Positions 1 to 13,600 of a DNA stretch of 64,000 nt are shown one piece after another (position 1 is the stretch's first letter; each line of letters starts with the position of its first letter). The stretch is from Larus michahellis. Its lineage: Eukaryota > Chordata > Aves > Charadriiformes > Laridae. The notes under the pieces are model-generated. The model saw only the letters and a list, made by a program, of their open reading frames with translations. It was not told the DNA's origin and ran no database searches. The stretch covers positions 19,210,492 to 19,274,491 of the forward strand of contig NC_133897.1 of the NCBI RefSeq assembly GCF_964199755.1. The letters run 5' to 3'. The position numbers and the translations under genes were made by a program.

Positions 1-3000
1 AAAAGCCCAGGACTCTCCACACAGTGCCTAACAGACTGCATTTCTGTAGGGAATCAAGTCAAGCCCATGTGCTGGCTGCAGTGGGAAAGCTGGTTTAAGA
101 AGCTGCTTCCTTTCTTTGTAACAGCCATGAACAAGTGTTGCAATGCTATGCTGAAGTTTACTGCCTCTAAATTGTGAAGTTACAGCTGGTTACAGTGAAG
201 TTACAGTTTTGAGGCCATGCTGTAAGCCAGGTCACTGAAATGTTTAAAATAGTGACCAGAGGCTCCAGGGCAGATACTTCTGAAGCCAACTTTGTCATCA
301 CAGCCAACACTGCATAACTGCACGATAAATGTCATAGCTGAGTGAAAGTCCATGAAAGAAACATGGAAATCCATGAAAAAATACGAAGAATGAAGCGTGA
401 AGTATGCAGCCTACCTGTGCCTTCAAGCTATATGATAAACAGTTACTGGCCACAGCTGCAAAGAGGAAATGGAGCAACATCCAGAGCTTGGTTTAGTTAT
501 TTATAGCACATCTGATCACACCACATTATTGCCTGCTACAGATTTGTTAGCAACCTGCAGTTGTTTCACAATTTCATCTTGACTTTTAGAACTGTTGGTG
601 GGAAAATCCCTGTGTGAGTATCCTCAGGATGCTCTTCTTTGGCTATTCCTGAATGAAATGGTTCCATTTAATTAAAATGGCTTATTTCACTTTATTTAAA
701 ATTAAGAAGAAACAGCAGCCTTAAAATGCCCTTACATCTAAAAAGGTGTTTCATTTCATCCCAGCTCATCTCCACCCTTCTGCTGATAGACTTTGGCAAC
801 TATTTGGAGAAGGAAGGGCTTAAAAACAGATGTAAAATCCCTCTTGCATGGAGATCAATGATCCTTCTTTCAGAAAACTGCCTTCTTGCAAATCCAGCAG
901 TGATCTTTAATACATTGACCTATACTTCTGACCTATGATTTCAGCATCTTCTGAATAATAATCTGGAATAACAGCCTTGTTGTTGGCAGACCTAAATGCT
1001 TCTGTAGGATTAAGGAAAGTAGTCACAGTGTCCAGACCTCTGATTTTGCAGGCAACTCTGCCAAGCTCCTAGAAACGTTGACTGGAAGCAGCTCTGGGAC
1101 ATTCTCACTTGAGTTCCTGCCCCTACAAGCAGATCTGGAGGAGCATAGAAGCAAAAAATCTCTGTCATCCTTCAGAGCAGGAATCACTTAGTACAAACTC
1201 AGTGGGGGTGCGCCATGAGACCTAACCTACAATCTCTGGGTATGGACAGTACCCTGGACCAGAATGAGCTGCTTGATACCAAGAACATGGGGACTCTCTG
1301 TTGCTCACTAGCAGTCCACAACACCCTACACCTCAGAGGACTCTTGGGTTGCTTTAATTTAAATAAACTATACAGTCCATGACAGCTCAGTGTTAGAAGG
1401 CTGCAAAGGTGATTTAAAACTCATGCATCTGTTGTGCTTCACTGTATTTTCCCCTTTTCTTGCCTGCTGTGCTTGGTGGTTAACGATTATTATTATTTTT
1501 AGTAGATGCAATTATGCAGTGGTAACACAAGTCCTTTGCTACTCCTGGGGCTACAAAACTCTTAATTTCTCAAAGAGATTCCAGTGGGTTCGATGGAGGC
1601 AAGGTTTAGGTCACTCTCTGTGAGTGTGCCCAGTTACACTGTTGGGTCTTCACAGGCACATTGAGAATGGAAATGTAACCATGTACTAAGAGGTATGGCC
1701 TTCAGGCTATGTTTTCCTTAAGTTCCCATTATTTTTAAGCGACTGTCAAGGGTTATAATCCATCAATTTGAAAAATATTACTCCTTTGAATCTATCCTTA
1801 AAGAGGACTCATCCATTCCAGCAGGCTTTGAAAGAGTTGAACATCATCAGCTGCTCTATTCCTGGATCACCACGTGCGTGTAATTGCCTGGAATCCCAGG
1901 CTTTCCCATCTGCTTTCACTAAAGGACAGTGCTTTTCTGCCTTAAAGAGATTAAAAACAGACCTTGTACTTTTTTGGGCTGTGACCATCAGGCATCAGAA
2001 GGAGAGGACACTAAAATTTTGTTTGAAACAAATTAAATGTAATAGGAGCTTTCTTGGGGAGAGTTGCAGTGTCTGTGTGTATTTAGCACATAAACGATGC
2101 TTTATGCTTCACCAAAGCCAAAAGCCAAAAATATCCGTAGTATTTGCACTGTTTGAAAGTGTCTCTGAAGGGGTACCCTAAAAGCTTGATGGAGGGGGTA
2201 AATCTTCATTTTCTAGTTTAGGAATAAAGACTGAGCTTTCCTGGCCAAAGTCTAAAAATAAACAGTCATGAAGAACTTCTGTTAGGATGTTCCTTCAATT
2301 CACTTGTCTAAAATCAACAGAGAGCAATAAGGAGGCTGAATGCCCAGTCGGGTAGAATGCCTGCCAATATGGGACACGACATTTCACAGACACACACTGA
2401 GCCCTTGAGTGGCAACAGGAGTGAAAGTCAAACACACACAACAAATATTAGCTGCGTTGCTTGATGCACCACTGGAAGATGTTCAGATTCTGTGGTATTA
2501 TAAGAATGCACAGAAAACAGCATACATTTTTAACTCCTCTGGGCTTTTATCACAGAAATTACATTTTCTTGTTTTTATGGGTTTGAACTTATGCTCTGTA
2601 ATTTAATTCTTCTCAGAAGAATAGAGGCAACCGTATCCACTTATCCAGAGAACAACTACACCAGGGTGCAAATGATACATAAACAAATTATTGAAATCTC
2701 TTTGTTTGAAGACTTGTGCTGTGGAAGAGTCTTGAGTTTCAGTCTCTCTTTGCTTCTGACCGGTTCTTTTCAGTCAAACCTCCAGGAGATACACATGCCT
2801 CAGGGACTCAGCTGTGTGTTTGCCCACCAGTCGCCTTGCATTTGCATTTTCTGCTCCCTAAAGCTGCCTCAGGGTATCTTTGTGAAATAGTGGTGATATT
2901 CATGATGGTCATAGTTATACAGACTTTTAAAATAGCGTGATGAAGCTCTGTTTTTATGCAAGAAGATTTTCATTGTCTTCAATAAGCTTTGAAAGAGGTG

Positions 3001-6000
3001 CTAAAATAAATTGGTGATTTAGTCATTCACAAACAAGACGGTGCAACACGTAAAAGCTTAATTCTGCTTCCAACAAAATTGATGGCAAAGTCCCCACTGA
3101 CCCCACTGGGGAAGGATCTGGCTTTGGGGACTTGATCTTGTGTCTTCTAAAGGCAAGAAGTTTTGCAGTGAATATAATGAAAGCACAAACAGCCACTAGA
3201 ATAGCTGTACAACATTCAGGAACCCAGAAATTCAGTACTCCTTTGTACTTGGTTGAGAACCAACAAGAAAAAATTTACATGTCATTTGCTCGCTCAAAAT
3301 AGAATCAGATTTAATTGTATTTTCCTAAAGTTTGTTGGTTTCATTTTTAAAAAATGATTTAAATATCATTATTCAATGGAATTTTAAACATTAACTGTCT
3401 GCATTTAACGCAGCATTTTGTCCTCTCCTTGGAGCACAGCTACCTTGGAACAGGTCTGGAATGTGGCAGGAACGCTGCTGAGAGCACGGTGCAGCAGCCA
3501 CTGCTCCTGTGATGCTTTTCACAACATAACATGTTTATATTTGTTAGACTCAAGCGTGCAGTACTTCTGTATAATCGATACTGCTACTATTTCTGTTTGT
3601 TGTATTCCAAAGGGTGACATGGGTAAGCAAATTTGAGAAGGCTCTCAATACATTTATATATTTAATAAAAGGCAAGCTGTATTATGTGCAGGTGTGTGTA
3701 GATATATAACTTGGTCTATATATATGTGTATTAAAATAACTTGTGAATATAAAAACAAAGCCTTAGCTTTTTAAGCATGTGCTAATTATTTTTAGGAAAT
3801 GTGCACGGTCACACTAATCACGCTGAGCTGGAAGAAAGCATATCTCCCCCTAGGATAAATATACTTTTCTGGAGTGAGGTTCATTTACCAACTTTTACTT
3901 TAAAAACTCATATTTTCTCCAGGGATGAGGGGAAAAAACCAAACAAGGGTCCAACAATAAGCACCTAAAAAAACGTATAGGGCAAGCTAATCTTCCTTGA
4001 GGTATGAGATTAAATCCACTGAAGCAGAGGAGAGAATGAAATGTCATTGCCCCATCTCTGCCGTGGATGCCTGAACGAAGGACAGAGCAGCGCACGGGTA
4101 CGTGCTGAACCCCGTCTGGTTTTTGTACGTGAGGGAAATCTACAGGAGGAGCCTATGGAATGAGATGGTAAGAAATTCAGTTTGTAGTCCAGAAAGGACT
4201 ATACTGAGCTAAATGCTGGCCTGATTAGCTACACCGATATGTACATCCTTCAGGGCATGCCCAGAACACCACCCAGTGGGCTCCTACAGACTGGCTGTAG
4301 GGAAGACATGTGTGCCTCAAAATTTCTTCAGATTTTGAGGCTTTCTTGGTTGCTTTTGTCCCATGTTTCAGTCCAAAACAAGCCTCTCGCTTGCAGTGCT
4401 GCATTGGCCATGGAAGAACTTCCGTTAACCCATCTACACATTCGGGATCATACTGGTGTTTCGAAATACATGGATTTTAATGCTAATTGTTGTTACAACC
4501 ATTAAGTGTGCAAATATCACTGTCAATTTTTCACAAAAAACACCGCTTAGAGTTAATATCACGCCATAAATATCTGGGTATGAGCGGTTTCGCTTTGTAA
4601 ATGGGAGGAGCGATACGGTTCTGCAGTGATGAAGCAGGATGCCTTCTTGAAGGAAAACATTGGCCAAGCAGCTGTTGCCGGCAGGATTGTGCCTACCTTG
4701 GGGACACACAGAGTCCCTGGAGAGCCACTTGAATAAGGGTAGCTTAATGCAGCTTCTGGTGAGAAAGTGGAGTTTCTTATATGGCCCTTTCTCGTCAACT
4801 TTTCTTACCCTGCATTCTTTTCACGAGTGAGAATTTCTTGGTGCCCCTCTGACTCCATCTTGCTGTTGAAGCAGCACAGGAGTGCAAGCAGCAATACCCT
4901 CCTTACACGCACCAGTAACAACTCACAAGGGGAAAAATCTCAGACCAAAATGTCATTTTCATAAAGGTGTAATTAAGAAGGATTTGCAGTGAATAATCAC
5001 CTTGGGTTTTTGTATAGTTTTGGATTGATTTTTTTTTAATGACCCAATTACTTGCAAAATTTTGCAAAACAAGAGCCATCAGGCTTTCCCACCTAATTCT
5101 TCCTGTTGGTAGAAATGTATCATTACCTTTGTCAGAGCCTGAGTGTGTTCGCACTTGCCTTTGCACAGCTACTTGAGCTTTCTGCGGCAATAGCAGGTAA
5201 GATGAGGGTCAGTAACCAGAAATTGGGGTCAGTTTTCCAGATATCACATTACATATCTCAATCAATGGCTCTTTCTGGAATGTTTCATCTAAAGACATTA
5301 AAGTTTGGCTGCCTTTTAAAGCAAGGTCACTCAGTTTCTCCGGATTCGATCTCCATCCTGTGGCTTTTTACACAAAGACCCAAATAAGATTTGCTCACAG
5401 CTGTTTCTTAGCACATGAGTGGGCTCAGTTTGCTGGGAGGCGATTTGAATATCGACAGAAAGCTGAAACAATGCTGAGTTAGTGCTCCAGTCCAGTGCCT
5501 TCTTAATTTAAAGGAGAGGGAATTGAGCCTGAAAAAAGCTACAGTATCACGGCACTATTTCTACTGTGGGAATTTCGCATATGAGTCGCAATAAATGTGT
5601 GCAATTCCGAAAGCAGCATTTCCCGCTGTCGGATGGGAGGGATCAACGCGCGTAGTAATTGGATTACGAACAGAGCAATAGCAATGAAACACTTGTTTGC
5701 AGTGTGTGAAACTACCGGGAAAACAGAACTTTCCCTGCTGTGCTGTAATGTTTGACTTTCCCCCGGGGGAAATCCTGAGCCCCAGCCCCTGATCCCCATG
5801 GAGGAGCGCAGAAGGCTCCATAGGGATCCACTGCGCAGGGAACTGCCGCAGGCAGCCAGGAGTGAAAGGCACAGGCAAAGGCAGGGCTGAAATATCTGTC
5901 TGATGTGACTCAGAGGAGACCCATGTAGCCAGCTCTTGTTTATTTGCATGCTAGACCTCAAACTGGCCGACATTTTTCACAAAAGTTATATGATGACAAA

Positions 6001-7438
6001 GCCTTGAAATATAGTTGTTTGGTGACATCAGAGCAGTGAGATACGGCTCCTTGCCATTGCTGTCCAGATGATTTGTGCTTTTCATTACAGCAATATGATA
6101 ATAAAACCAGAGTCCGGAGAAGGAAAATGACAGACAAAAGCAGACACTTGCCAGTAGTGTGGTATAACAAAGTCTCTTGCTCTGTCTGGAAATATAAGCC
6201 TTTTGCATGAATAGAAACCTATTTAATTCGTTCTCACTAAATTTATTGGTAGGGTAACTTTATATAGGTTTGACACAATGATTCAGTAAAGCTGGCCACT
6301 GCATTTTTCTAAGCGTCTTCTTTTTCAAACACTGAAATGGCCCATCAGGCAGGAAACCTGGCTTTAGTGGTCAACTTCAGCAATTAGTGGGAGAAAATAG
6401 CCAGAAGATGCTGAGGTCTGCAAAGCAATTTTTTGTCTATTTTTAATCACACTTTTCTGGAGAGACACTGAAAATTTGAGAACGTGCTACCAGGGAATTC
6501 AAGCTCCAGCACTTTTCCCTGTATGTGTTAGGAACTATACTAGGGAAAAAAGAAGCATAAGTAAAAAAATGTTGCATGACTAAATGGTTCGGATAGGGAG
6601 GAGAGGCTTGACTGTGATTTAAAGCAGAATAGTAAAAAAATGAAATTAAAAAAGGGTCATTTTTTTTCAGCATAAAAAAGGCTGATGTCCAGTTCACAGC
6701 AATTTGTCACATTAATTTGCAGGAAAGATAGGGGATTGAGAATCACAGTCGGAGTAAAACCGCAGATATGGGTCAGATAATGCTTGGGGGGGATTTTTTA
6801 ATGAGAGGGGCTATCTTCAGAGGCAGAAACAGAAGATAAGCTCCTTGGGTAAACACCTGTAATGCAATAATGTAATAACCAGTGCTCAGGAGTCTGCCAG
6901 GGGCAGAGTGCCCATGGCTTTATATTGCACATGGTGGAAACACACCTTAGTACGGCATGAGTATGAGTTATGGAGGGTAGAGATGTCTGCCTTTGTGCTA
7001 AATCTCCTGTGGCTTTTCCGAGTGGACAGTAGCAGTTTCCACCGCCACAAGGGGAATCTTCAGGGGATGGGGACCCAAACCTTTGTCACAGAGGATAAAA
7101 CGAGACCATGCTTTGCTGCAGCATGGCTGGGAGAACAGCCCCCAGCAGGGTCGTGCTCCAGGGAGCAGTGAGATGGTCCAGCCTTCACCTCGCTCCAGCC
7201 CTTGGCTCTTCCCACATATTGTTTTTCTTGCTCACTAGCCCACATCTGTGCCCAGACCTTGAGGGACTGAGCCTGAAATACACCTCTCAGTGGGGCCTGA
7301 CTTTTAAAAAAAATTGTCAAACTGGTATTTTTATCTCCACATCTGTCACTACACTGTATTTTAGTTGACACGGCATTTTTCAGACTGATTTCAGTAGCTG
7401 CCTGATAGCTTTGAAATTATCAACATTTGTTTCAACAG
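1..7438. other. downstream flank, no gene recognised (left part)
   Basis: Only short scattered frames (at most 144 codons) on both strands, none with a recognisable domain. AT-rich tract at 3,655-3,740. Two stretches near 4,540-4,620 and 5,570-5,680 have unusual CpG in an AT-rich setting (see findings). Confidence 0.7.
5757..5772. other. 16-bp perfect palindrome
   Basis: TTTCCCCCGGGGGAAA is fully self-complementary. It lies in the downstream flank near a CpG-containing segment. No known binding site is claimed. Confidence 0.85.
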
Positions 7439-7627
7439 GAAAGCCTGTACTCATGAGAAGAAATAGCTTTTCTGATTGGTATCCTGAAAAGAGCAATAGT
7501 GCTGATGACCGTGCCGGCCGAGAGAGGAAACACGCACCTGAGCATGGACCACAGCAAGGTCTTCTAGAGCTCCCAGAGATACCGCAGCAGAACCCAGAAA
7601 AACCTCCGGGATACTCAGAAGCAATAA
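7439..7627 (+). other. weak candidate exon of unknown gene
   Basis: A plus-strand open stretch follows a TTTGTTTCAACAG acceptor-like site and ends before GTGAGA. The 189 bases are 63 codons long and would encode a hydrophilic, Pro/Glu-rich peptide with R-R-N-S-F-S-D-W-Y-P-E-K near its start and P-P-G-Y-S-E-A near its end. CpG is more frequent than in the neighbourhood. I do not recognise the product, and no partner exon was found, so it may be chance. Confidence 0.25.
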
Positions 7628-10600
7628 GTGAGATAATACTGAATGATTTCTTGCTGAATATTAAAATGTCCCACTTAATTTAATGTTCAGCGTGTAGGCA
7701 AAGGAAAGCCAGGAGAAGCATCACTAGTGTTTTGCTGTAAGGTGAGGTATGTTACTGATTTCATTTAAACAGCCATTTGTACATTAAGGAAAGCAGAGAT
7801 TAACTGCTTCCTATTTGCAGAAGAGTATTAAAGGCTACGAAGCATCAGATAGAAAACGAGGACTGGTGATCGGTGATAACACATTAAGCATGACAGAGCA
7901 AATTGCTATATATAGTATGCCTGCACATTTTCTGTGGGTGACATTTACATGCACAGAGTATCTACTCTCATTAGATAGCTATGATTAATAAGTGTCCATC
8001 TGAATACACCAATGGCCACATGATGACTCAAGTGTTGAGCTTTGCAAGCAGATTTTGCTTCTGGCTCTTCATCCAAACAAGAAGGAGGAAAAAAAATATA
8101 CAGTAGGCTTTTGTTGCAAAATAGGGGATGAATCTGAAAAAAAATATTTCTCATGCACCATTTCTCAATAATTTAGTTTATAAAGCAGATTAAACAACCT
8201 GAAATCTATTCCTGAAACCTATTACAAAAAATAAAAACTGTATGTCTGAGAAAGCAATATCCCGTACTAGAATCAGACTAACACAATAGTTTCCATTTAC
8301 AACTACATATGCAGCCAAAGCCTTACAATTTTCTTACAATTCTGCAAACTAATTCATGATCACTTCAGAAATATCCTTGTCTTCACTAGGTTTACAGAAG
8401 ACTATGAAGAATTTAAATCCACCATTTAAAAACTGAACCATGTGTTTTTTTCAGAATTTTAGAACTGAGAGGTTGTTAAAACTACAGTTCAGCTACAGTT
8501 TTTGGGGTTTTTTTCATTGCTTCTCTGTGTAGTAAGGCCTCTTCCTTACTAAACATTATGAATAAATGCAGCTGTGTTTATTTCTTTTTTTTAAAACTGC
8601 AACTCTCACAGTAGCAGCTAGACTAAGAACATGTCAAACTTTCATTAGACAAAAAAAAATCTCTGCTGTCTCTTAATTCATGGTTAGAAAATGTAGTAAT
8701 TTCTTTGTAGTCTTAGCAGCTCTTAAAGAGGAAGAAATCTATTGCATACTTTTAAGAATTTTTCAAGTTATTTCTATAAAGGTATAGAAAAAGTAGCAGA
8801 TTAGTCACTAGCCGTGAAATGCAGCTGACTTAATGGAGTTTGTGTAAATGCTAACAATCATTGATGCCTGCTGAATAATAGGGCGTACGTGTATAATCCA
8901 CTTTTTTGTATACAGAAAAGCACAAGCTAACACAACATAGGCTAATGTGTACTTCAAAGCGTTCATCATCCTAGTTAATCTTGTCTTGATCCCTGTTCTT
9001 CTGCTTAAGAGGTCCCAGGCACATTCCAACTAAAGCTCTTCTAATAGAAAACATCAGCTTAGGACAGTGAGTGAAAGACAATGTCTCATTGACCCTGGTA
9101 GAGTTACTTTACTTTCATTTTTCAACAAATGCTTGATGTCCATATACATTTTGTGTATATATATGTATCTGAGACTGAGCAGAGCTGATGCCTATGCATG
9201 ACACATTTTCAAAACACTTCTGTTATCCTTGCGTTACAGATTTTTGCAGAAAATAAACCATGCTGCAGAATTAACAGAGAATGTAATCCCTGCCATGGGG
9301 GTCTGTAGGATGCTTCAAAGAACACAGGCAGGATCTTGCACTCTCATTTGAAGGTTCCAGTTTCTTTGTATTTACACATCAGTGCTATATAAATAAAGCA
9401 TTTTAGGTATTTTAAAGCCATTGCATGCGTTCTACCCATAACCAGATAAACCACAAACTCCTTGCTTATTTTTTGGCGAAGAATTGTTTTGTCATGCCAC
9501 AGTCCACCCAGAATAAGGGGCAACAACACGCTGTGGTGTCCAGGAGCTGGACAAACTTATACAGTTTAAATTCTCCTTTCTTTGACTTCCTTGGGGAAGC
9601 AAGGAAGCATCCTTCTTTTTGGAGAGTGACTGGCAGCCCTCTCTTGCCCCTAGCCCTGGACCCCCCATCTGCCCATCTCTGTGCTCTCCTGCAAGTTTCT
9701 GCCCATCACTCTGTCTGGAAGCAACAGTTTGGAAGCAGATAGTTTTACATCCTCAGGTCCTTTCTAGCCTCTGTGCACGCCCAGGGTGGCTTTACAGTTT
9801 AGCTCAAAAAAAGCCAAATTGTCCATCTGTGGCAAGCTTGTCCTCTTGAGAAGTGCAGGGTCTGGAGAGGGTACCACGTTACCCACTGTCAAAATGCAGC
9901 CCCTCTGTCACTGCAGCTTATAAGCACACAAAAAAGCACTATCAAACACAACCAGCTCCGGTGGGAGCAAGCAGCACTCCTGGGACCTCTGGAGTCAGCA
10001 GCATTTTTATGTCTGACTTCAGCATGGTCAGGGCATCAACTGAATTAGACGGGTTGTAAGAACTGGAGTTAGCTCTGAAGCACCTCCAATACTTGCAAGG
10101 TTTTTTTAACATCATCTTCTGACATACACTTTCTTGATCTAGAAGAAAGCATCGCCCCAACAGCCAGCTCTATGGTGTGCTGGGATGCTCAAGGTGCTGC
10201 AGTCCGGCCCCACCTGCAGCAGAAGACTTGGCTAGAGGTGCTAAGACTGCAAGCAGACATCATCTCTTCATCCCAGAGCAGCATCCTCACATCTACTTGC
10301 CTTGACTTTTAAAAAAACCTTCGCAGCTTTAATTTGTATTGGAGCAGGGTTGAGAAATATTAACATCAGAGAGCTCTCTGCTCTTTGTTAGTGCCCACCA
10401 AAATTATCCCTCCTCCTATGCTTCAGCTGTTCCTTCTTAGTGGCCAATTAATGCCTGAAATGTGAAAGCTTGACTTCATGCCCTGCTATAATCTCTCTGA
10501 CTCACTCTTCCCCAGACCAGTCCAGGTACCTATGCTTTGAGCTTTTCTTTTTTAATACGTAAAATATCCTCTACAGAAAAGTAAATGTTTCTAGGCAGAA

Positions 10601-13600
10601 AGTTAACTACAAAGTACAACTAAGGTGTCTTTTATTCGCAGCTCAGTAGGTTTAATTCCACGTTGCTATTCACCTCTGATGTGTGCCTCATTGATAAAAA
10701 TATTATCTTTATAGACATAAGGCAGTAAAAATTGTATGAAGACAAAGTATGATATAGGTGTAAACATGAGAGGAAAAAGAAATAAAAGAAAATGAGGTAC
10801 TGAGGAGAGACACAGATTCATGCATTAGAAACACATAAGAAAATGGGAAGAACAGTTTTATCTAAAGAATTTAGAAATGTTGTTTATCCAAATGCTTAGA
10901 TGAAAATATGTAACTAGGAAAAAAATCAGGAATCACTGTAATCATATATAAAAAGCTGTTTAATTGCATCAGCAGCTTTCTCTAGCTAGCTAGTAATGAA
11001 GGGTGACGTATATCCCAACTGCTACAAATGTATTACTAGTCTGTTTACAAATTTAACAGTTTAATTGCACAGTCCTGGGTCAGCTTGTCTCTTTTTAAAA
11101 ATAATGACATCCAAGGTGAGAACAAAACAAAATATTTCAGGTTGTTAAATTAGCCACTGGGGAAAAACCTGTAAGGCCTCCTGGATACAACTGAGGTACA
11201 GAGAAATTACGGGAAAGACTAACAAAGAAATCCATCTTCTTAATGATGGCAGTCACTTTCACATTTAGTGGCCTCCCTGCGTGGGTACCAGTGTGTCAGG
11301 TAAATCCTTCCACTCTTCTAGGCCAGTGGAGCTCTGCATTATTGATGTCTGTCCACCGCAGCTTTCTGTCCCTTCCCCTGTCAAATTCAGGTTTCTATTA
11401 AGCAGTCAAACCTGCCACTCACCGGAGGGCCGATTCTCGTGAGAACAACCAGATCGCAACTGTGTGATTGTGGAAAATAACTACCTACTCTGGGAGACGT
11501 CGTCCTGCTCCTGGAGAAAACTCGATCAAGTTCAGAATGCTGCAAAGGTATCCGTGAAATCCTGTGATCCTTACAATAGGTGGGAGTTCTACTGCTGGCT
11601 GGGATTTCATCTAGAAGCTGGACTGCAGAGCCCCTTCCCATAGCCAGGGTGCCACAACTCAGAATATTGTGATTTCTCATGTAAAAGACCTATCTTAGCT
11701 TGGTACCTCTTTTCCCCCCTTCTAAATTGAAAATCTTGTAGTCATTAAAAATCACTCATTTTCTATGTCACAGACCATCAACTGATCTAAAGGTTTAAAA
11801 TATCCAGTCTACTGTACGGGCTGCACTTGCACTCTTTCTGTACAAATGTAAGTTGCCCTCGGCTGCGGGAAAGCCAAAGATTTGCATTTGTACGAAATAA
11901 ATTTCCGCATGCCTAACTCTTCTCTGTCCCTCTAACGTGACCGCCAGTCTGAAGCAAGGAGGTCTTTCCTGAGACCTTGAAGAGGCACCTACCTTTCTTC
12001 ATGAGTTACATAAGGAACTCAGGCAGTTAGGTAGTTAAATTCAAAAAAGCTGGAATTACCACACTGGAGTGGTCAGACCACGTTGCTGTATGGTGCTTAG
12101 CTGTTTTACCCTGAAAACACTGCTTGCAGACAGGAGACTTTTGGAAAACATTACATGTACAGCTGGGATAGGGCATCTGGCCCCAGATTCGTGACCCTGT
12201 GCTCTCTCATGCTGCCCAGAAGCAGAGATGGCATCACACCGGTTCCTTCACTGCTTCAGAGCACCGTGAGAGAGGGAAAACGTACCCACAAAAGGCAACT
12301 GCTGGACTCCATAACACGTGGTTGGTGCCTCAGCCAGCTGAAGAGACTATTGCAAGCCCTGGTGCGATGTGAAAAACAGGCCAGCTCTAAAACAAGGGTA
12401 CTTGCCAGAGCCGATGGACCAGCAGGTGACACCTTTCATTTCCCTCTGCACCCAGGTGCTGCAAGCACCCTCACATGGCAGTTGCTATCATTTGTCTCGG
12501 TGCACAGTTTAAAAACACTTTATGGTCTGCAATTGTGAGGAGAGGACTTTTTTCTTCTTTGGTAAATGAGTGTTCTCAGCATAATGTGATATTGCAGCAT
12601 TTTCTATGCAATATGAGCTTTCCCTCCTTCTACTCCTTCACTCAGATTCTTGAAAACACTCTCAGTGAAAGATACCTGCAGAAAATCAGACATCTTCCAC
12701 CACCTGCCCTTTTCCCCATTTAGGAGAAAAAAATTACAATAGGTTAAAAACACATTACAAGCAGCAGCACCCATGGGAGCACCTGCTGCCCTCTGAGCTG
12801 TCTCCTGCCAGCGCTTGTGTTTCCACTGTGCATTTCAGCTTCTACCTCTGACCTCTTCCACTCTCAGATAAGTAGTGATATTAACCAACAGCATTTGGGT
12901 AGTCTTCTTTCATTTCTTCTCAACCCCAACACTGGGTCAGGTACCCAGTGGTCTGAGTGGAGGGAAGGCTGCCCGGTCACACGATGCTTTGCTGGTTCAC
13001 AAAATCCACCATTTCATGTGGGACGGCTGCCAGGCTGCCCCCTGCCTCTACAAATCCACCTTAATGGTCGTGAGGAGTAAGAAACAAATTTAGATTGAAA
13101 TGAGTGAATTTACACACGTGGTAACTCTGCTTTGGTGGAAGTTTCTATTGAAGGCCACGTTTCCAGACTGAGGGCATGCAGGAGGAAAAGACACATCCAT
13201 TGTGGAGCACTCCAGACTCATCTCTCGTCGCCGTGCAGTGGCTGGTGCATGGTCAGGTTTAAACTGCTGCTTCTCCCCACACCTTTGCCTTACCCTCACC
13301 GACCTGTCACAGGCAAAATGATACAGAAAGAGAGCTGACTCACTTTACTGTGATTAATGCACAAATATGGTCCCATCAAGAGGCAGAGGGAGGCCACCTC
13401 AGTCTCCAGCTACCTCACGGCTGGCTGTGATGGACTCTTTCCCAAGGGCTTGGCAAGTGTGTGGGGCAAAGGAAAAACTCCTCCAGAGGTGAAGTGAGGT
13501 CTGGGGGGAGAAAAGGGCCAGGTGAGCTCCAAACGTAACTTGGATCAAATTGACTTTCATCGCCTAGTTATGCTGGACAGAAGCAGAGTTATAAGCTGAA

